From Methyloglobulus morosus KoM1 (GTDB taxonomy: Bacteria; Pseudomonadota; Gammaproteobacteria; Methylococcales; Methylomonadaceae), in the NCBI RefSeq assembly GCF_000496735.2, contig NZ_AYLO01000044.1, positions 22,366 to 86,365 on the forward strand: a DNA stretch of 64,000 nt. The letters run 5' to 3'. The notes under the pieces are model-generated. The model saw only the letters and a list, made by a program, of their open reading frames with translations. It did no database searches and was not told the DNA's origin. Shown here piece by piece: positions 7,931 to 18,292 of the stretch; position 1 is the stretch's first letter; the number at the start of each line of letters is the position of its first letter. The position numbers and the translations under genes were made by a program.

Positions 7931-9451
7931 CTAAATGGGCGCGGCGTTATAAGGTTTGATATGGCCGACGCCGTGTTTTCGACAAATCAGGTTGGCGGAA
8001 ATGCGGGCTGATTCATAAATAGTGGGTAAGCCGCTTCCGGGATGCGTGCCACCGCCAACCAAGTAACATCGATCCAACTCCTGAAATTGATTATGTGGCC
8101 GCCAATATAAGAGCTGGCTAAATTTATGTGAAAGACTGAACGTTGCGCCCAGAAAAACATTTTCTTCCGTTGCCCAGGTTTGGGGGGTAATCACTTTTTC
8201 GCAGACTATTTGTTCGCGTATATCGACCAAGCCCAGGCGCTTTTCCAATGCGGCCAGCACTTGCTCACGCATATCGGCGCAGGTATTTTTCCAGTCAATG
8301 CCGCTTTCATTGTTGGGCATAGGGACCAGCACATACAGGGCTGATTTACCGTCGGGTGCTACGCTGGCATCTGTGGCCGAGGCATTTTGCACATAAAACG
8401 AGAAATCCTTGGTCAATGTTTTTTTGCGGAAAATATTACCGATATTGGCATTGTAGTCGTCAGCAAAAACGATCGTATGATGAGGAATGGCGTAGTGTTT
8501 ATCCAGTCCCAGGTACAGCATAAAAGTCGAGCAGGAAAATTCCAGCTTCTTGACCTTCTCATGGTTATGTTGCCGTAGCACATCCGGTTTAACCAGATGG
8601 GTCATGGCATACGCAAAATCGGCATTGACGATAACGTCGTCGGCCTCAATGACAGTCCCGTCCTGCAAGCGCACTCCTTTAACAGCCTTGTGTTCAATGA
8701 CTAAGGATTCAACCGGGCTGTTGGTATGTATGGTGCCGCCTTGCTCAGTAATGACTCTAGCCATCGCCGCCGCTATTTTATTGAGTCCGCCTTTGACATG
8801 ATAAATGCCGTATTCATGCTCCAGATAGGCCAGCATGGTGAACAGCGCAGGGCATTCCCATGGCGACATGCCCAAGTATTTGGATTGAAATGAAAACACC
8901 AAACGCATTTTTTCTTCCTTGAAATATTTGCCCAGGTTGGAAAACACGCTGTGGTTTAGCGCCAAATAGGGTAAGGCCATTATCAGGTCCCAAGAAAAGA
9001 ATGATTTCAAGCTGGTGTAATCGCGCTTGATGCACGGATACAATTTGCGAAAACGCTGCCCTTCCTTTTTGATATATCGGTCAAATCCTGCACTTCCTTC
9101 TGGAAATGACTTTTGCAATTCGGCGCGCATCTTGTCGTGGTCAGAATACACGTCAACGGTACGGTCCGAAAACAGCAGTCGATACATGGGATCTAACTTG
9201 AAGAACTCCAGATAATCTTCACTGCGTTTACCGCAAAGCTGAAACATTTCGTCCAGAATGTATTTCATCAACAAAAATGTGGGCCCTGTATCGAACACAA
9301 AGCCGTCCATTCGGATAGGCCTGTTCCGTCCGCCTACTTCTGCATTTTTTTCAAAAAGAGTGACCTTGAAACCGCGTCGGCTTAACAGCATACCGGCACA
9401 TAAACCGCCGGGTCCCGCACCGACGATTACAATATGTTTTGCTTTTGACAT
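7931..9451 (-). CDS. crtN1: 4,4'-diapophytoene desaturase CrtN1
   Basis: A 506-aa FAD enzyme of the CrtI/CrtN family. The dinucleotide-binding motif HIVIVGAGPGGLCAGMLL is near residue 5 and the C-terminal motif is CYLVGGGTHPGSGLPTIYES. It desaturates C30 4,4'-diapophytoene, giving the coloured C30 polyenes of methanotrophs. I take the ATG at 9451 (MSKAKHIVIVG): the frame extends 12 codons further only to a TTG, and the family starts a few residues before the GAGPGG motif. First gene of the carotenoid operon. The C30 backbone synthase (crtM/sqs) is not in the window. Confidence 0.89.
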   Translation of the reverse strand: MSKAKHIVIVGAGPGGLCAGMLLSRRGFKVTLFEKNAEVGGRNRPIRMDGFVFDTGPTFLLMKYILDEMFQLCGKRSEDYLEFFKLDPMYRLLFSDRTVDVYSDHDKMRAELQKSFPEGSAGFDRYIKKEGQRFRKLYPCIKRDYTSLKSFFSWDLIMALPYLALNHSVFSNLGKYFKEEKMRLVFSFQSKYLGMSPWECPALFTMLAYLEHEYGIYHVKGGLNKIAAAMARVITEQGGTIHTNSPVESLVIEHKAVKGVRLQDGTVIEADDVIVNADFAYAMTHLVKPDVLRQHNHEKVKKLEFSCSTFMLYLGLDKHYAIPHHTIVFADDYNANIGNIFRKKTLTKDFSFYVQNASATDASVAPDGKSALYVLVPMPNNESGIDWKNTCADMREQVLAALEKRLGLVDIREQIVCEKVITPQTWATEENVFLGATFSLSHKFSQLLYWRPHNQFQELDRCYLVGGGTHPGSGLPTIYESARISANLICRKHGVGHIKPYNAAPI

Positions 9452-9601
9452 GTTCAGTGATTGGAATTGAAGTAAAGGTTGTGGCAATCAACCCATGAAT
9501 GTGCCTTTTATGGGCACGATAGTCAAGACAAAATGCGTCTTTTGTAATCCCTAGCCATTCTGACCAATAGTCATCCGTTTGAGGGAGCGCAATCTGGGTG
9601 G

Positions 9602-10174
9602 CTAATAAAGCCACGGAATCAATTTCCAAGTATGCAAGCAATAATCACCATAAGGTTTACCAAAATGCTCGGACAGGCACTGTTCTTCAAAGCGTATCCG
9701 TTTTGCTAATACGTAAGCGATTGGGCAAAATAAGGCCAGTAATGCCAAGCCGTCCCCCATGGCCAAGCCTGCGGCAAAGAAGCTGATGAGTAAGCCGGTA
9801 TAAGCCGGATGTCGAATAAATTGATAAGGGCCATTTTCAATCAGCAGATGTTTGTCTTTAGTGGCCACGGAGGTGCTGAAGAACTGCCCCAAGCTATAGA
9901 CGGCATAGCAGCGCACGGCAAGCCCTATGATGAAAAATGGGATAGCGATCATTTGGCGACTCATCGTTTCTATGGGCAATGTCACCCAGTGCATTTGTTT
10001 TACGGATAGGGATATAAGCAACGCAAAGGCGACAACCAGCCAGATTAGCCGTTCAGAGCGGTATTCCAGTTGAGTTGTGGTTGGAAACTTAACACGGGTT
10101 TTTGCTGCGATAACCAGTTCGACCATCGCCCAACCGGTACCCAGGATGAGCCAAAATAGCTGTATTGAGGTCAT
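9602..10174 (-). CDS. Isoprenylcysteine carboxyl methyltransferase (ICMT)-family membrane protein
   Basis: A 190-aa protein with four to five membrane segments and the ICMT/PEMT-type SAM-binding C-terminal region: NGPYQFIRHPAYTG (about residue 115) and RIRFEEQCLSEHFGKPYGDY. Bacterial members methylate small or lipophilic carboxyl or thiol groups. It lies 150 bases upstream of crtN1 in the same direction, and the operon's product is a carotenoid acid, so methyl-ester formation on the C30 carotenoid is an attractive idea, but that is inference. The substrate could equally be unrelated. Confidence 0.78.
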   Translation of the reverse strand: MTSIQLFWLILGTGWAMVELVIAAKTRVKFPTTTQLEYRSERLIWLVVAFALLISLSVKQMHWVTLPIETMSRQMIAIPFFIIGLAVRCYAVYSLGQFFSTSVATKDKHLLIENGPYQFIRHPAYTGLLISFFAAGLAMGDGLALLALFCPIAYVLAKRIRFEEQCLSEHFGKPYGDYCLHTWKLIPWLY

Positions 10175-10279
10175 CGTGTTGTGTGTCGTGGGAGAGCCAT
10201 GGTGTCTTGAGAAGTGCCTACATGATAGAATTTAAAGGTTGACCGCACAACATTATTATTTTCCTGATTTATCCTGCCC

Positions 10280-10981
10280 ATGCCGCCTATCATCAAGCTC
10301 AAAAATGTCTACAAGGCATACGTTAATGGACAACTCAGCCAGCCCGTTTTGTTCGACATTTCGTTGGATATTGGCGCAGGTGAATTTGTCGCTATCGTAG
10401 GGCCGTCCGGCAACGGAAAATCGACGTTGTTGAATTTGTTGACGGGCATTGACCGACCTAGCCAGGGCGAGGTGACTGTCTGCGGTAGTTCTTTGCATCA
10501 GCTGAACGAAGAACAATTATCCCTATGGCGGGGTGCTAATGTCGGTATTGTGTTCCAGTTTTTTCAGTTACTGCCGTCATTAAATTTATTGCAAAATATC
10601 ATCCTGCCAATGGATTTCGCGGCAAAAAAATCTAGGCGACAACGTGTGGAACGGGCAAGGTATTTGCTGGATCTAGTGGGCTTGTCCGATCAAGCACAGC
10701 AATTGCCCAGCCAAGTTTCAGGCGGGCAACAACAACGCGCCGCGATTGCTCGGGCGTTGGCTAACGATCCACAATTGATTGTCGCCGATGAACCCACGGG
10801 CAACCTGGATGCGGAAACGGCTGATGCCGTCTTTGCGTTATTTTCACGGCTCAACCGGCAAGGCAAGACGTTGGTGATGGTTACCCATAATGAAGGCTTG
10901 GCAGAATCTGCATCACGCCGCATTGCCATTCATTCTGGGCGTATCCATTATGATCGGCAGGACGATCAAGAAACGCCATGA
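10280..10981 (+). CDS. ABC transporter ATP-binding protein (MacB/LolD type)
   Basis: A 233-aa ABC ATPase with Walker [12 protein letters not shown] (about residue 41), signature [15 protein letters not shown], Walker [13 protein letters not shown] and the switch histidine in VMVTHN. The TGNLD ending of Walker B is typical of the MacB/LolD/FtsE subgroup, which works with FtsX-like permeases rather than classical importers. Its last 32 bases overlap the permease gene. It is divergent from the ICMT-like gene with a 105-base shared promoter region. Substrate unknown; lipoprotein, lipid or pigment export are all possible. Confidence 0.88.
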   Translation: MPPIIKLKNVYKAYVNGQLSQPVLFDISLDIGAGEFVAIVGPSGNGKSTLLNLLTGIDRPSQGEVTVCGSSLHQLNEEQLSLWRGANVGIVFQFFQLLPSLNLLQNIILPMDFAAKKSRRQRVERARYLLDLVGLSDQAQQLPSQVSGGQQQRAAIARALANDPQLIVADEPTGNLDAETADAVFALFSRLNRQGKTLVMVTHNEGLAESASRRIAIHSGRIHYDRQDDQETP

Positions 10982-13412
10982 CCGGACATCATCCTTGAAC
11001 CGTTATTGGCATAAAGTCAAGGCAGACCTGCTTGCCCACAAATCCCGCACTTTACTTGCCGTCTCCAGTATAGCAATAGGCATATTCGTGGTGGGTACCC
11101 TATTAGGGATGATTGACTTACAACTGAGTAAGATGGATGCATCACATCGCTTATCGCAGCCTTCGCACATTAATTTAATCCTCAAAAACGATGCCGATTT
11201 TGCTGTCGCAGGCCCAATACGGGGGATTAATGGTGTCGACAATGTCGATACGCAAACCCAATTTACTGTACGTTATAAAACATCGAAAAATCCGAAATGG
11301 CAAACGGGTACGGCAATATTCCGGCCAGATTATCAGGCGCAGAAATATGATTTATTGTCCTTGCTGTCAGGCCATTGGCCGCACGGCAAAGCATTGGCCG
11401 TGGAACGCTTGTCGGCCAAATTCGCCGGTCTTAAGTTGGGTGAGGAAATTACGCTTGAAACTGTCTCAGGGTCGGAAGCATTTACGGTCGATGGGATTAT
11501 TCGCCATCCCTTTGTCAAGCCACCGCCTTTCGGCGGCCAATTGCATTTTTTCGTTTCACCCGAAACAGCGGCTGCTTTTGGCATCAAACCCAACACGTTC
11601 CGACAATTATTGGTACGGATAACACCGCCTTATGATAAGGAAAAGGCACGTCTGGTTGCGGGTGAAATCCGCACAAAATTAAATACGCTAGCAATAGGGG
11701 TTAACGCTACGTTACTGCAAGACCCTAATCAACATTGGGGCAGGCCGTTTTTCTCCGGCATTAATCTTATTTTGACTATCATGGCATGGGCTTCACTGGC
11801 CTTATGTTCGGTGTTGATCCTGAACACTATCGCCGCATTGATTACCCAACAGACTGACCAGATTGGCATCATGAAAGCAATGGGTGCGCGGCGTTCGACT
11901 ATTGCACGTATTTACCTGAGTGTCGTGTTGATCTTGGCATTGCTTGCGCTAACCTTGGCCGCGCCCCTGAGTATATGGGCTGCGTTTTTTAGCAGCCGCT
12001 GGTTATTGGACTTGTTTAATATTGAGATGAATGGGTTTGAATATTCATCCCGCACCCTGTGGCTGATGATTGCAGGTGGCCTGCTTGCGCCCTTTCTGGC
12101 GTCGTTGTGGCCGATAGGGCGGGGTGCATTCATGCCGGTCCGTCAGGCTATCGCCAGTTACGGACTGGGTGCTGATTTTACCAGCAACCGATTCGACAGA
12201 TGGTTAGAAGCAAAAATATTCAATACGTTACCGACGCTTTATGCCGTCTCATTGGGCAACCTGTTTCGCCGTAAAGCGCGTTTGTTGTGGACGCAGAGTG
12301 TGCTGGTCATTGCCGGAGTCCTGTTTATCGTGATAATGAGCCTGCTGGAATCCGTCAACCTGACATTGGATAACGAGTTGGCGCGTAGCCGTTATGCGGT
12401 GCGTTTGGGGTTTAGTGTCGATCAGCCTATGGCTGAAGTTGAAGGCCTGGTTCGAACCATTCCGCAAACAACCGGGGTGGAGTTTTGGGACAGGATGCCT
12501 GCCGAACTGGCGCATAATGGCCATTTGCTGCGTCAATCGGGCAGCTTAGGCGCACAAATCGTTGCTTTGCCTGCGGACACGACGATGTACCGACCGCTGA
12601 TCGTCGCCGGACGCTGGTTTGCAAATACGGACAATGCACAAAAAGTGTTGGTACTGAATGCGGAAACAGCCGAATTAAACGGCATTGCAGTTGGCGACGG
12701 AATTAAGGTGAGCCTTTTGGGGCAACCCAACACTGAATGGCACGTTATCGGATTGTATCGCTGGTTTGCAGGTTCCGGTTATGCCGTCGAGCCCGTTTAC
12801 GTACCTTTAAGCGCCGTGCAAACGATGACCCAGAGCAGACAAAACTGTTCGTTTGCCCTGGTTTCGGCAACGATTAACTCCTTGTCTGAAGAGAAAGCTT
12901 ACGCCGATGCCTTAAAAGAAACCTTTCAGGGGCAGGGCATAAAGCTGGATGTTTACACCACGATTGCCAAACTGGAGCAACGGCAGTACGCCAAGAATCA
13001 ATTCCGCCCCATCACCAGCATGTTGTTGGGGCTTGCGGCATTAATCGCTGCTGTAGGTGCAATCGGGCTGTCCGGCATCCTGGCTATCGGCGTTTTACAA
13101 CGTACGCGTGAGATAGGTGTGTTACGTGCGATAGGGGCAAGCACCGGGGCGGTTTTTAAGCTGTTTATGCTGGAAGGTTTTTTTCATGGCCTTATGGCTT
13201 GGCTATTGAGCGTTCCTATCGCGTATTGCGTGGCTGAACCGCTGTCCCGGAAATTGGGTGAAATCATGCTGGGTATACAGCTAGACTTTACCTTTTCATC
13301 GCTGGCGGTGTGGATCTGGTTGGGGCTTGTCAATCTATTGGTATTTCTGGCTTCCTATTGGCCTGCACGCCATGCAACCCGTATTGTTGTTCGCTCTAGC
13401 CTGAGTTATTAG
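10950..13412 (+). CDS. ABC transporter permease with two FtsX/MacB-type domains
   Basis: An 820-aa protein built as a tandem repeat: an N-terminal membrane helix (SSIAIGIFVVGTLLG), a periplasmic domain, a three-helix FtsX block (QQTDQIGIMKAMGARRSTIA), then a second copy (RTREIGVLRAIGASTGAVF). This double architecture is typical of LolC/E-like and YbbP-like exporters that move hydrophobic cargo to or from the outer leaflet. The start is uncertain: the frame opens further upstream inside the ATPase gene, and I take the ATG at 10950, which overlaps that gene by 32 bases. It pairs with the preceding ATPase. Confidence 0.83.
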   Translation: MIGRTIKKRHDRTSSLNRYWHKVKADLLAHKSRTLLAVSSIAIGIFVVGTLLGMIDLQLSKMDASHRLSQPSHINLILKNDADFAVAGPIRGINGVDNVDTQTQFTVRYKTSKNPKWQTGTAIFRPDYQAQKYDLLSLLSGHWPHGKALAVERLSAKFAGLKLGEEITLETVSGSEAFTVDGIIRHPFVKPPPFGGQLHFFVSPETAAAFGIKPNTFRQLLVRITPPYDKEKARLVAGEIRTKLNTLAIGVNATLLQDPNQHWGRPFFSGINLILTIMAWASLALCSVLILNTIAALITQQTDQIGIMKAMGARRSTIARIYLSVVLILALLALTLAAPLSIWAAFFSSRWLLDLFNIEMNGFEYSSRTLWLMIAGGLLAPFLASLWPIGRGAFMPVRQAIASYGLGADFTSNRFDRWLEAKIFNTLPTLYAVSLGNLFRRKARLLWTQSVLVIAGVLFIVIMSLLESVNLTLDNELARSRYAVRLGFSVDQPMAEVEGLVRTIPQTTGVEFWDRMPAELAHNGHLLRQSGSLGAQIVALPADTTMYRPLIVAGRWFANTDNAQKVLVLNAETAELNGIAVGDGIKVSLLGQPNTEWHVIGLYRWFAGSGYAVEPVYVPLSAVQTMTQSRQNCSFALVSATINSLSEEKAYADALKETFQGQGIKLDVYTTIAKLEQRQYAKNQFRPITSMLLGLAALIAAVGAIGLSGILAIGVLQRTREIGVLRAIGASTGAVFKLFMLEGFFHGLMAWLLSVPIAYCVAEPLSRKLGEIMLGIQLDFTFSSLAVWIWLGLVNLLVFLASYWPARHATRIVVRSSLSY

Positions 13413-13469
13413 TGTGGTTAAGCTAAAATGGGGCAATGCGGTACAAATTCCATCAAACCAAAATGATCG

Positions 13470-14510
13470 TCAGGCTTCTATCAATCCGACCACGCCATTA
13501 ACACCAGGATTAAACGCAACCCCCCGCTCCGTCACAATCGCTGAAATCAATCCCGCTGGCGTGACATCAAAAACCGGATTCCATGCGCTGACATAAGTAT
13601 TATCGGTATAACAATCAGGTAACAGTTCGCTTTGTTGGCGTTGTTCGATTTCTATCTGATCACCGTTTTCTATTGCACCATCGATGGTCGATGTCGGCGC
13701 AACCACCATCACCTTAACATCGTGCTGTTTTGCCAATACGGCCAGGGAATACGTGCCGATTTTGTTGGCGACATCCCCATTCAGCGCGATGCGGTCGGCA
13801 CCCACCACTACCCAGTCGATGGCACCTGATTTCATCAGCCAGGCAGCGGCGGAATCGGCGATAAGCGTCACTGGAATTTCGTCTTGTGCCAATTCCCAGA
13901 CCGTTAAGCGTTGGCCTTGCAGCCAGGGTCGGGTTTCTCCTGCATAGATTTTGATGGGATTCCGAGCATAGACGGTCCTAATGACACCTAATGCCGTTCC
14001 GTAACCGCCCGTTGCCAGTGCTCCGGTATTGCAATGCGTGAGGATGCCTGTGGCATTTGCCAGGACATCGGCCCCCAGTTCCCCCATCTTATAATTGGCG
14101 GCAATATCATCGGCATGGATTTTTTTCGCACAAGCAAGAATGGTGGGTAGGGGATCGTCGCTTTGTCCGTCCAAAACGGATTTCATCTGGGTTAAGGCCC
14201 AAAAGAGATTGACCGCCGTCGGCCTGGAGTTTGCGAGTGTGGTTATATCAGTCTGAACTTGCTGTTGCCAACTACTATTGGACTTGGAGTAATGTTGATT
14301 GACTGAAAGCACCACGCCATAAGCGGCGGCAATCCCTATCGCAGGCGCGCCCCGTACGCGCATGGAGGCGATGGCCTGGGCAACGCCTTGAGCATCGGTG
14401 TATTCATCATAATTAATTGTGTCAGGTAACTGCCGCTGATCCAGGACTCTCAGGCTATGTCCCGTCCATTGTAGGGCCAGGACAGCGGATTGTTGTTGTC
14501 TTGTCGTCAT
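13470..14510 (-). CDS. mtnA: S-methyl-5-thioribose-1-phosphate isomerase MtnA
   Basis: A 346-aa member of the eIF2B-like isomerase family. The proposed catalytic cysteine is in ILTHCNTGALATGGYG (about residue 160) and the catalytic aspartate in VVGADRIALNGDVANKIG (about residue 240); RVRGAPAIGIAAAYG is the N-terminal substrate block. It converts methylthioribose-1-phosphate to methylthioribulose-1-phosphate in methionine salvage or related shunts. It is divergently placed against a methylthioadenosine deaminase gene, fitting the same pathway. Full length. Confidence 0.94.
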   Translation of the reverse strand: MTTRQQQSAVLALQWTGHSLRVLDQRQLPDTINYDEYTDAQGVAQAIASMRVRGAPAIGIAAAYGVVLSVNQHYSKSNSSWQQQVQTDITTLANSRPTAVNLFWALTQMKSVLDGQSDDPLPTILACAKKIHADDIAANYKMGELGADVLANATGILTHCNTGALATGGYGTALGVIRTVYARNPIKIYAGETRPWLQGQRLTVWELAQDEIPVTLIADSAAAWLMKSGAIDWVVVGADRIALNGDVANKIGTYSLAVLAKQHDVKVMVVAPTSTIDGAIENGDQIEIEQRQQSELLPDCYTDNTYVSAWNPVFDVTPAGLISAIVTERGVAFNPGVNGVVGLIEA

Positions 14511-14690
14511 TTGTTTATTGAAATCGCTATAAATTCAAAAGCTTTTGCCATGAAAACGTAAGTGTCGCACAACTCGTCATCTCGGTAGGGATTGCCGAAA
14601 TCCAGGAGTCATGGCCGGAGTAAGTGCGGCGTTATAAATTATGGTCTATATCACTGAGTTTTATTAAATGTAGGACTTAGGTTAAAAAGT

Positions 14691-14696
14691 TATAAT
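14691..14696 (+). promoter_or_regulatory. Putative -10 box upstream of the MTA deaminase gene
   Basis: A perfect TATAAT within an AT-rich stretch ends 26 bases before the ATG at 14723, which would give a short leader. No good -35 hexamer lies 16-18 bases upstream, so activation or a weak promoter is possible. The 200-base mtnA/mtaD divergent region holds no other feature I can support. Confidence 0.4.
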
Positions 14697-14722
14697 TCGA
14701 CCACCTAAATTTGGAAACTATC

Positions 14723-16036
14723 ATGATCGTCGTCGATACCCTTATCCATGCCCGTTGGATTATACCCGTTGAACCGGAATCCGTAACCTATGAATACCAT
14801 AGCTTGGCCATCGATAAAGGCCGAGTTATTGACTTAATACCCACGGATGTCGCCAAGTTGAAGTACCAAGGCATAACGACTGAAAACCTCAGCACACACG
14901 CCCTGCTGCCTGGTTTTATCAATTGCCATACCCATGCCGCGATGACGTTAATGCGCGGCATAGCCGACGACCTGCCCTTGATGGACTGGTTACAAAACCA
15001 TATCTGGCCGTTGGAACAAAAATGGATGGGCGAGGCGTTTGTTCGCGACGGTACTGATTTGGCGATAGCCGAAATGTTATTGGGCGGGACGACTTGTTTC
15101 AATGACATGTATTTTTACCCGGACGTGACCGCCCAACAAGCCGTACAGCATGGCATACGTGCTTGTGTGGGCATGGTCGTGGTCGATTTTCCCACGGTTT
15201 GGGCCGAAAACAGCGCGGCTTATATTGCTAAAGGTCTTGAAATACACGACCAATTGCGCCATCAACCGCTTATTACGACATCGTTTGCGCCTCACGCGCC
15301 TTACACGGTTTCCGACGATCCCTTGCAAAAAATCAGGACATTGGCAGACGAACTGGAAATACCCATCAATATGCACGTCCATGAAACCTTGCATGAAGTC
15401 GAACAGGCGCAAGCCAATACCGGGCAACGGCCTTTACAGCGATTGCATAGCCTTGGCTTGCTCACGCCGTCCTTTATCGCCGTCCACATGACCCAATTGA
15501 CGGCCGAGGAAATCAGTTTAGTTGCCGAATCGGGGGCCCATATCGTCCACTGCCCCGAATCCAACTTAAAGCTGGCGAGTGGTTTTTGCCCAATTGCCCA
15601 GTGCCTAAATGCAGGAATCAATGTCGCCTTAGGGACTGACGGTGCAGCCAGCAACAATGACCTGGATATGATGGGTGAAATGCGGTCTGCGGCATTGCTT
15701 GCCAAAGCCGTTGCCCAAGACGCGAGCAGCGTACCCGCGATGACGGCCCTGCGGATGGCGACCATCAACGGTGCGAAGGCGTTGGGCTTGGAGCAGGAAA
15801 CGGGCTCTTTAACGATCGGCAAATCCGCCGATGCTATCGCCATCGACCTCGATCATCTGGAAACACAACCCTTATACTGCCCGGTTTCGCAAATTGTTTA
15901 CGCCGCAAGCCGGCAGCAAGTCACCGATGTCTGGGTGGCAGGGAAACGACTGCTAAAACAGCGACAACTGACTACCGTCAATGTAACGGCCTTGAAAGAA
16001 CGGGTTGCTGAATGGCGGCATCGGTTAATGGGTTGA
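14723..16036 (+). CDS. mtaD: 5-methylthioadenosine/S-adenosylhomocysteine deaminase (amidohydrolase family)
   Basis: A 437-aa TRZ/ATZ-type metallo-amidohydrolase. Metal ligands are visible in GFINCHTHAAMTLMRG (HxH), in INMHVHET and in LGTDGAASNNDLDM. Members deaminate 5'-methylthioadenosine to methylthioinosine and S-adenosylhomocysteine to inosylhomocysteine. The frame reaches back to a TTG at 14711, but I choose the ATG at 14723 because family proteins start shortly before VDTLIHARWIIP and GGAA lies at a suitable distance. Divergent from mtnA, which would act after phosphorolysis of methylthioinosine. Guanine or other deaminase activity is the alternative. Confidence 0.85.
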   Translation: MIVVDTLIHARWIIPVEPESVTYEYHSLAIDKGRVIDLIPTDVAKLKYQGITTENLSTHALLPGFINCHTHAAMTLMRGIADDLPLMDWLQNHIWPLEQKWMGEAFVRDGTDLAIAEMLLGGTTCFNDMYFYPDVTAQQAVQHGIRACVGMVVVDFPTVWAENSAAYIAKGLEIHDQLRHQPLITTSFAPHAPYTVSDDPLQKIRTLADELEIPINMHVHETLHEVEQAQANTGQRPLQRLHSLGLLTPSFIAVHMTQLTAEEISLVAESGAHIVHCPESNLKLASGFCPIAQCLNAGINVALGTDGAASNNDLDMMGEMRSAALLAKAVAQDASSVPAMTALRMATINGAKALGLEQETGSLTIGKSADAIAIDLDHLETQPLYCPVSQIVYAASRQQVTDVWVAGKRLLKQRQLTTVNVTALKERVAEWRHRLMG

Positions 16037-16096
16037 CTATAATCAATTTGCTATTGGAATCGCTGGAGAGCGGCGCTTTGGATAGGATAAAAAGAC

Positions 16097-16122
16097 AAAA
16101 AAAGAGCCGTTAGGCTCTTTTT
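16097..16122. terminator. Bidirectional intrinsic terminator between mtaD and pnp
   Basis: A perfect inverted repeat, AAAGAGCC at 16101-16108 and GGCTCTTT at 16113-16120 with a four-base loop, is flanked by A and T runs on its two sides. It can terminate both the plus-strand mtaD transcript and the minus-strand rpsO-pnp transcript. Confidence 0.88.
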
Positions 16123-16150
16123 CATTACTATTGAAAAGCAGGTTGAAGGT

Positions 16151-18229
16151 TTAGCTTTTATCAACTTCTTTCATGCTCAATCTGACACGGCCTTGACGGT
16201 CTATTTCAAGGACTTTAACCCTGACAATATCGCCTTCACTGAGCTTATCGCTGACTTTGTCTACGTGATCATCCGATATTTGGGAAATATGCACGAGGCC
16301 ATCTTTGCCGGGCAGTATGGTGACGAATGCACCGAAGTCCATGAGCCTTGCGACCTTGCCTTCGTAAATTTTTCCGACTTCGACTTCATCGGTGATTTCT
16401 TCGATCAACCGACGGGCCTCTTCGCCTGCGGCTTTATCGACGGAAGCGATTTTGACTACGCCATCGTCGGTGAGGTCGATGCTGGCACCGGTTTGCTCGG
16501 TAATGCCACGAATTGTCGCGCCACCTTTGCCGATGACTTCGCGGATTTTGGCGGGGTCAATCTTGAAGCTGATGATACGGGGCGCAAAGTCTGACATCTG
16601 GTCGCGGGTAGCGGACAATGCCTTATTCATTTCACCCAGGATATGCAAACGGCCTGTCTTGGCTTGGCTTAACGCGGTTTTCATGATTTCTGCGGTGATA
16701 CCGTCAATTTTGATGTCCATTTGCAGGGCAGTGATACCGTCCGCTGAACCGGCGACTTTAAAATCCATGTCACCCAGATGGTCTTCATCACCCATAATGT
16801 CGGACAGCACGGCAAATTTGTCGCCCTCTTTGATAAGCCCCATGGCAATGCCCGCTACGGGGGTTTTGATGGGGACACCCGCATCCATTAAGGCAAGGCT
16901 GGTGCCGCACACGGAAGCCATCGAGCTTGAGCCGTTGGATTCTGTGATTTCGGAAACCACTCGCAGCACATAGGGGAATTCTTCCATATTCGGTAATACG
17001 GCGAGTACGCCACGTTTGGCTAATCGGCCATGCCCGATTTCACGACGTTTTGGCGATCCGACCATGCCGGTTTCGCCCACACTGTACGGAGGGAAATTGT
17101 AGTGCAACATGAAAGGTTCTTTAAATTCGCCAGCCAATGCATCAATGATCTGCGCATCGCGTTGGGTACCCAACGTAGCAACGACAATTGCCTGGGTTTC
17201 ACCGCGCGTAAACAGGGCGGAACCATGTGTCCTGGGCAGTACGCCAGTACGGATGGAAATAGGGCGGATAGAATCCAGGGCACGGCCGTCTATGCGCTTG
17301 TTGTCATTGAGAATGGCGTTGCGGACGATTTTGTATTCCAGGTTTTCAATGATGGTGCGAATATCTTTTTCGGCATATTCACCCGTAGCAGTCAGTTTTT
17401 CTACGACCGCTGCCCTGATTCCTTTGAGTTTGTCTTGCCGGACCAGTTTTTCGGGGATTTGGTAAGCGGCTTTGATGTCGGCTTCGACGTGGCTGGCCAC
17501 TTGCTTTTCAAGTTCGGTGTTGGCGGCTGTAGCCGACCATTCAATTTTGCCCGTACCTGCAGCTTGGGCAAATTCATTGATCGCGTTAATGGCAACCTGC
17601 ATTTGTTCATGCCCGAACAAGACTGAACCTAACATGATTTCTTCGGATAAGCCTGCGGCTTCAGATTCAACCATCAGGACCGCTTGGGCGGTACCCGCAA
17701 CCACGAGGTTTAATTGCGATTCCTTGAGCATGGCAGAGGAGGGGTTAAGCAGGTATTCGCCGTCTTTATAACCGACGCAGGCCGCACCTATCGGGCCGTT
17801 AAACGGCAATCCAGAAACCGCCAAGGCGGCGGATGCCCCAATTAATGCCGGCACTTCGGTGTCCACTGCTGGGTTTAAGGACATCACGGTGGCGACAATC
17901 TGGATTTCGTTGGTGTAGCCTTCGGGGAAAAGCGGGCGGATGGGACGGTCAATCAGGCGGGAAATGAGGGTTTCCTGCTCGCTGGGACGGCCTTCGCGCT
18001 TAAAAAAGCCGCCCGGTATCTTTCCCGCCGCGTAGGCTTTTTCCATGTAGTTGACGGTGAGTGGAAAAAAATCGCCGCCGCTGGGTTCTTTTTTGCCGAC
18101 CACCGTCACCAACAGCGTCGTGCCTTCCACATCAATAATGATGGCACCATCGGCTTGGCGGGCTATTTCCCCTGTTTCTAGGGTGACGGTACGGTCACCG
18201 TACTGAAATTGTTTCCTGACTGGATTCAC
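16151..18229 (-). CDS. pnp: Polyribonucleotide nucleotidyltransferase (PNPase)
   Basis: A 692-aa phosphorolytic 3'-5' exoribonuclease, core of the RNA degradosome. Order: first RNase PH domain (from [20 protein letters not shown]), alpha-helical linker, second RNase PH domain ([18 protein letters not shown]), KH domain ([17 protein letters not shown]) and S1 domain ([19 protein letters not shown]). Length is typical. The start codon is GTG with AAGGAATC upstream. It follows rpsO in the classical order, with a long hairpin in the intervening leader. Confidence 0.97.
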   Translation of the reverse strand: MNPVRKQFQYGDRTVTLETGEIARQADGAIIIDVEGTTLLVTVVGKKEPSGGDFFPLTVNYMEKAYAAGKIPGGFFKREGRPSEQETLISRLIDRPIRPLFPEGYTNEIQIVATVMSLNPAVDTEVPALIGASAALAVSGLPFNGPIGAACVGYKDGEYLLNPSSAMLKESQLNLVVAGTAQAVLMVESEAAGLSEEIMLGSVLFGHEQMQVAINAINEFAQAAGTGKIEWSATAANTELEKQVASHVEADIKAAYQIPEKLVRQDKLKGIRAAVVEKLTATGEYAEKDIRTIIENLEYKIVRNAILNDNKRIDGRALDSIRPISIRTGVLPRTHGSALFTRGETQAIVVATLGTQRDAQIIDALAGEFKEPFMLHYNFPPYSVGETGMVGSPKRREIGHGRLAKRGVLAVLPNMEEFPYVLRVVSEITESNGSSSMASVCGTSLALMDAGVPIKTPVAGIAMGLIKEGDKFAVLSDIMGDEDHLGDMDFKVAGSADGITALQMDIKIDGITAEIMKTALSQAKTGRLHILGEMNKALSATRDQMSDFAPRIISFKIDPAKIREVIGKGGATIRGITEQTGASIDLTDDGVVKIASVDKAAGEEARRLIEEITDEVEVGKIYEGKVARLMDFGAFVTILPGKDGLVHISQISDDHVDKVSDKLSEGDIVRVKVLEIDRQGRVRLSMKEVDKS

Positions 18230-18292
18230 TATAAGATTCCTTATGTGCTAAAGATTGAATGGAGGGATTTCACTGCAAAGGAGTGAATCGTA

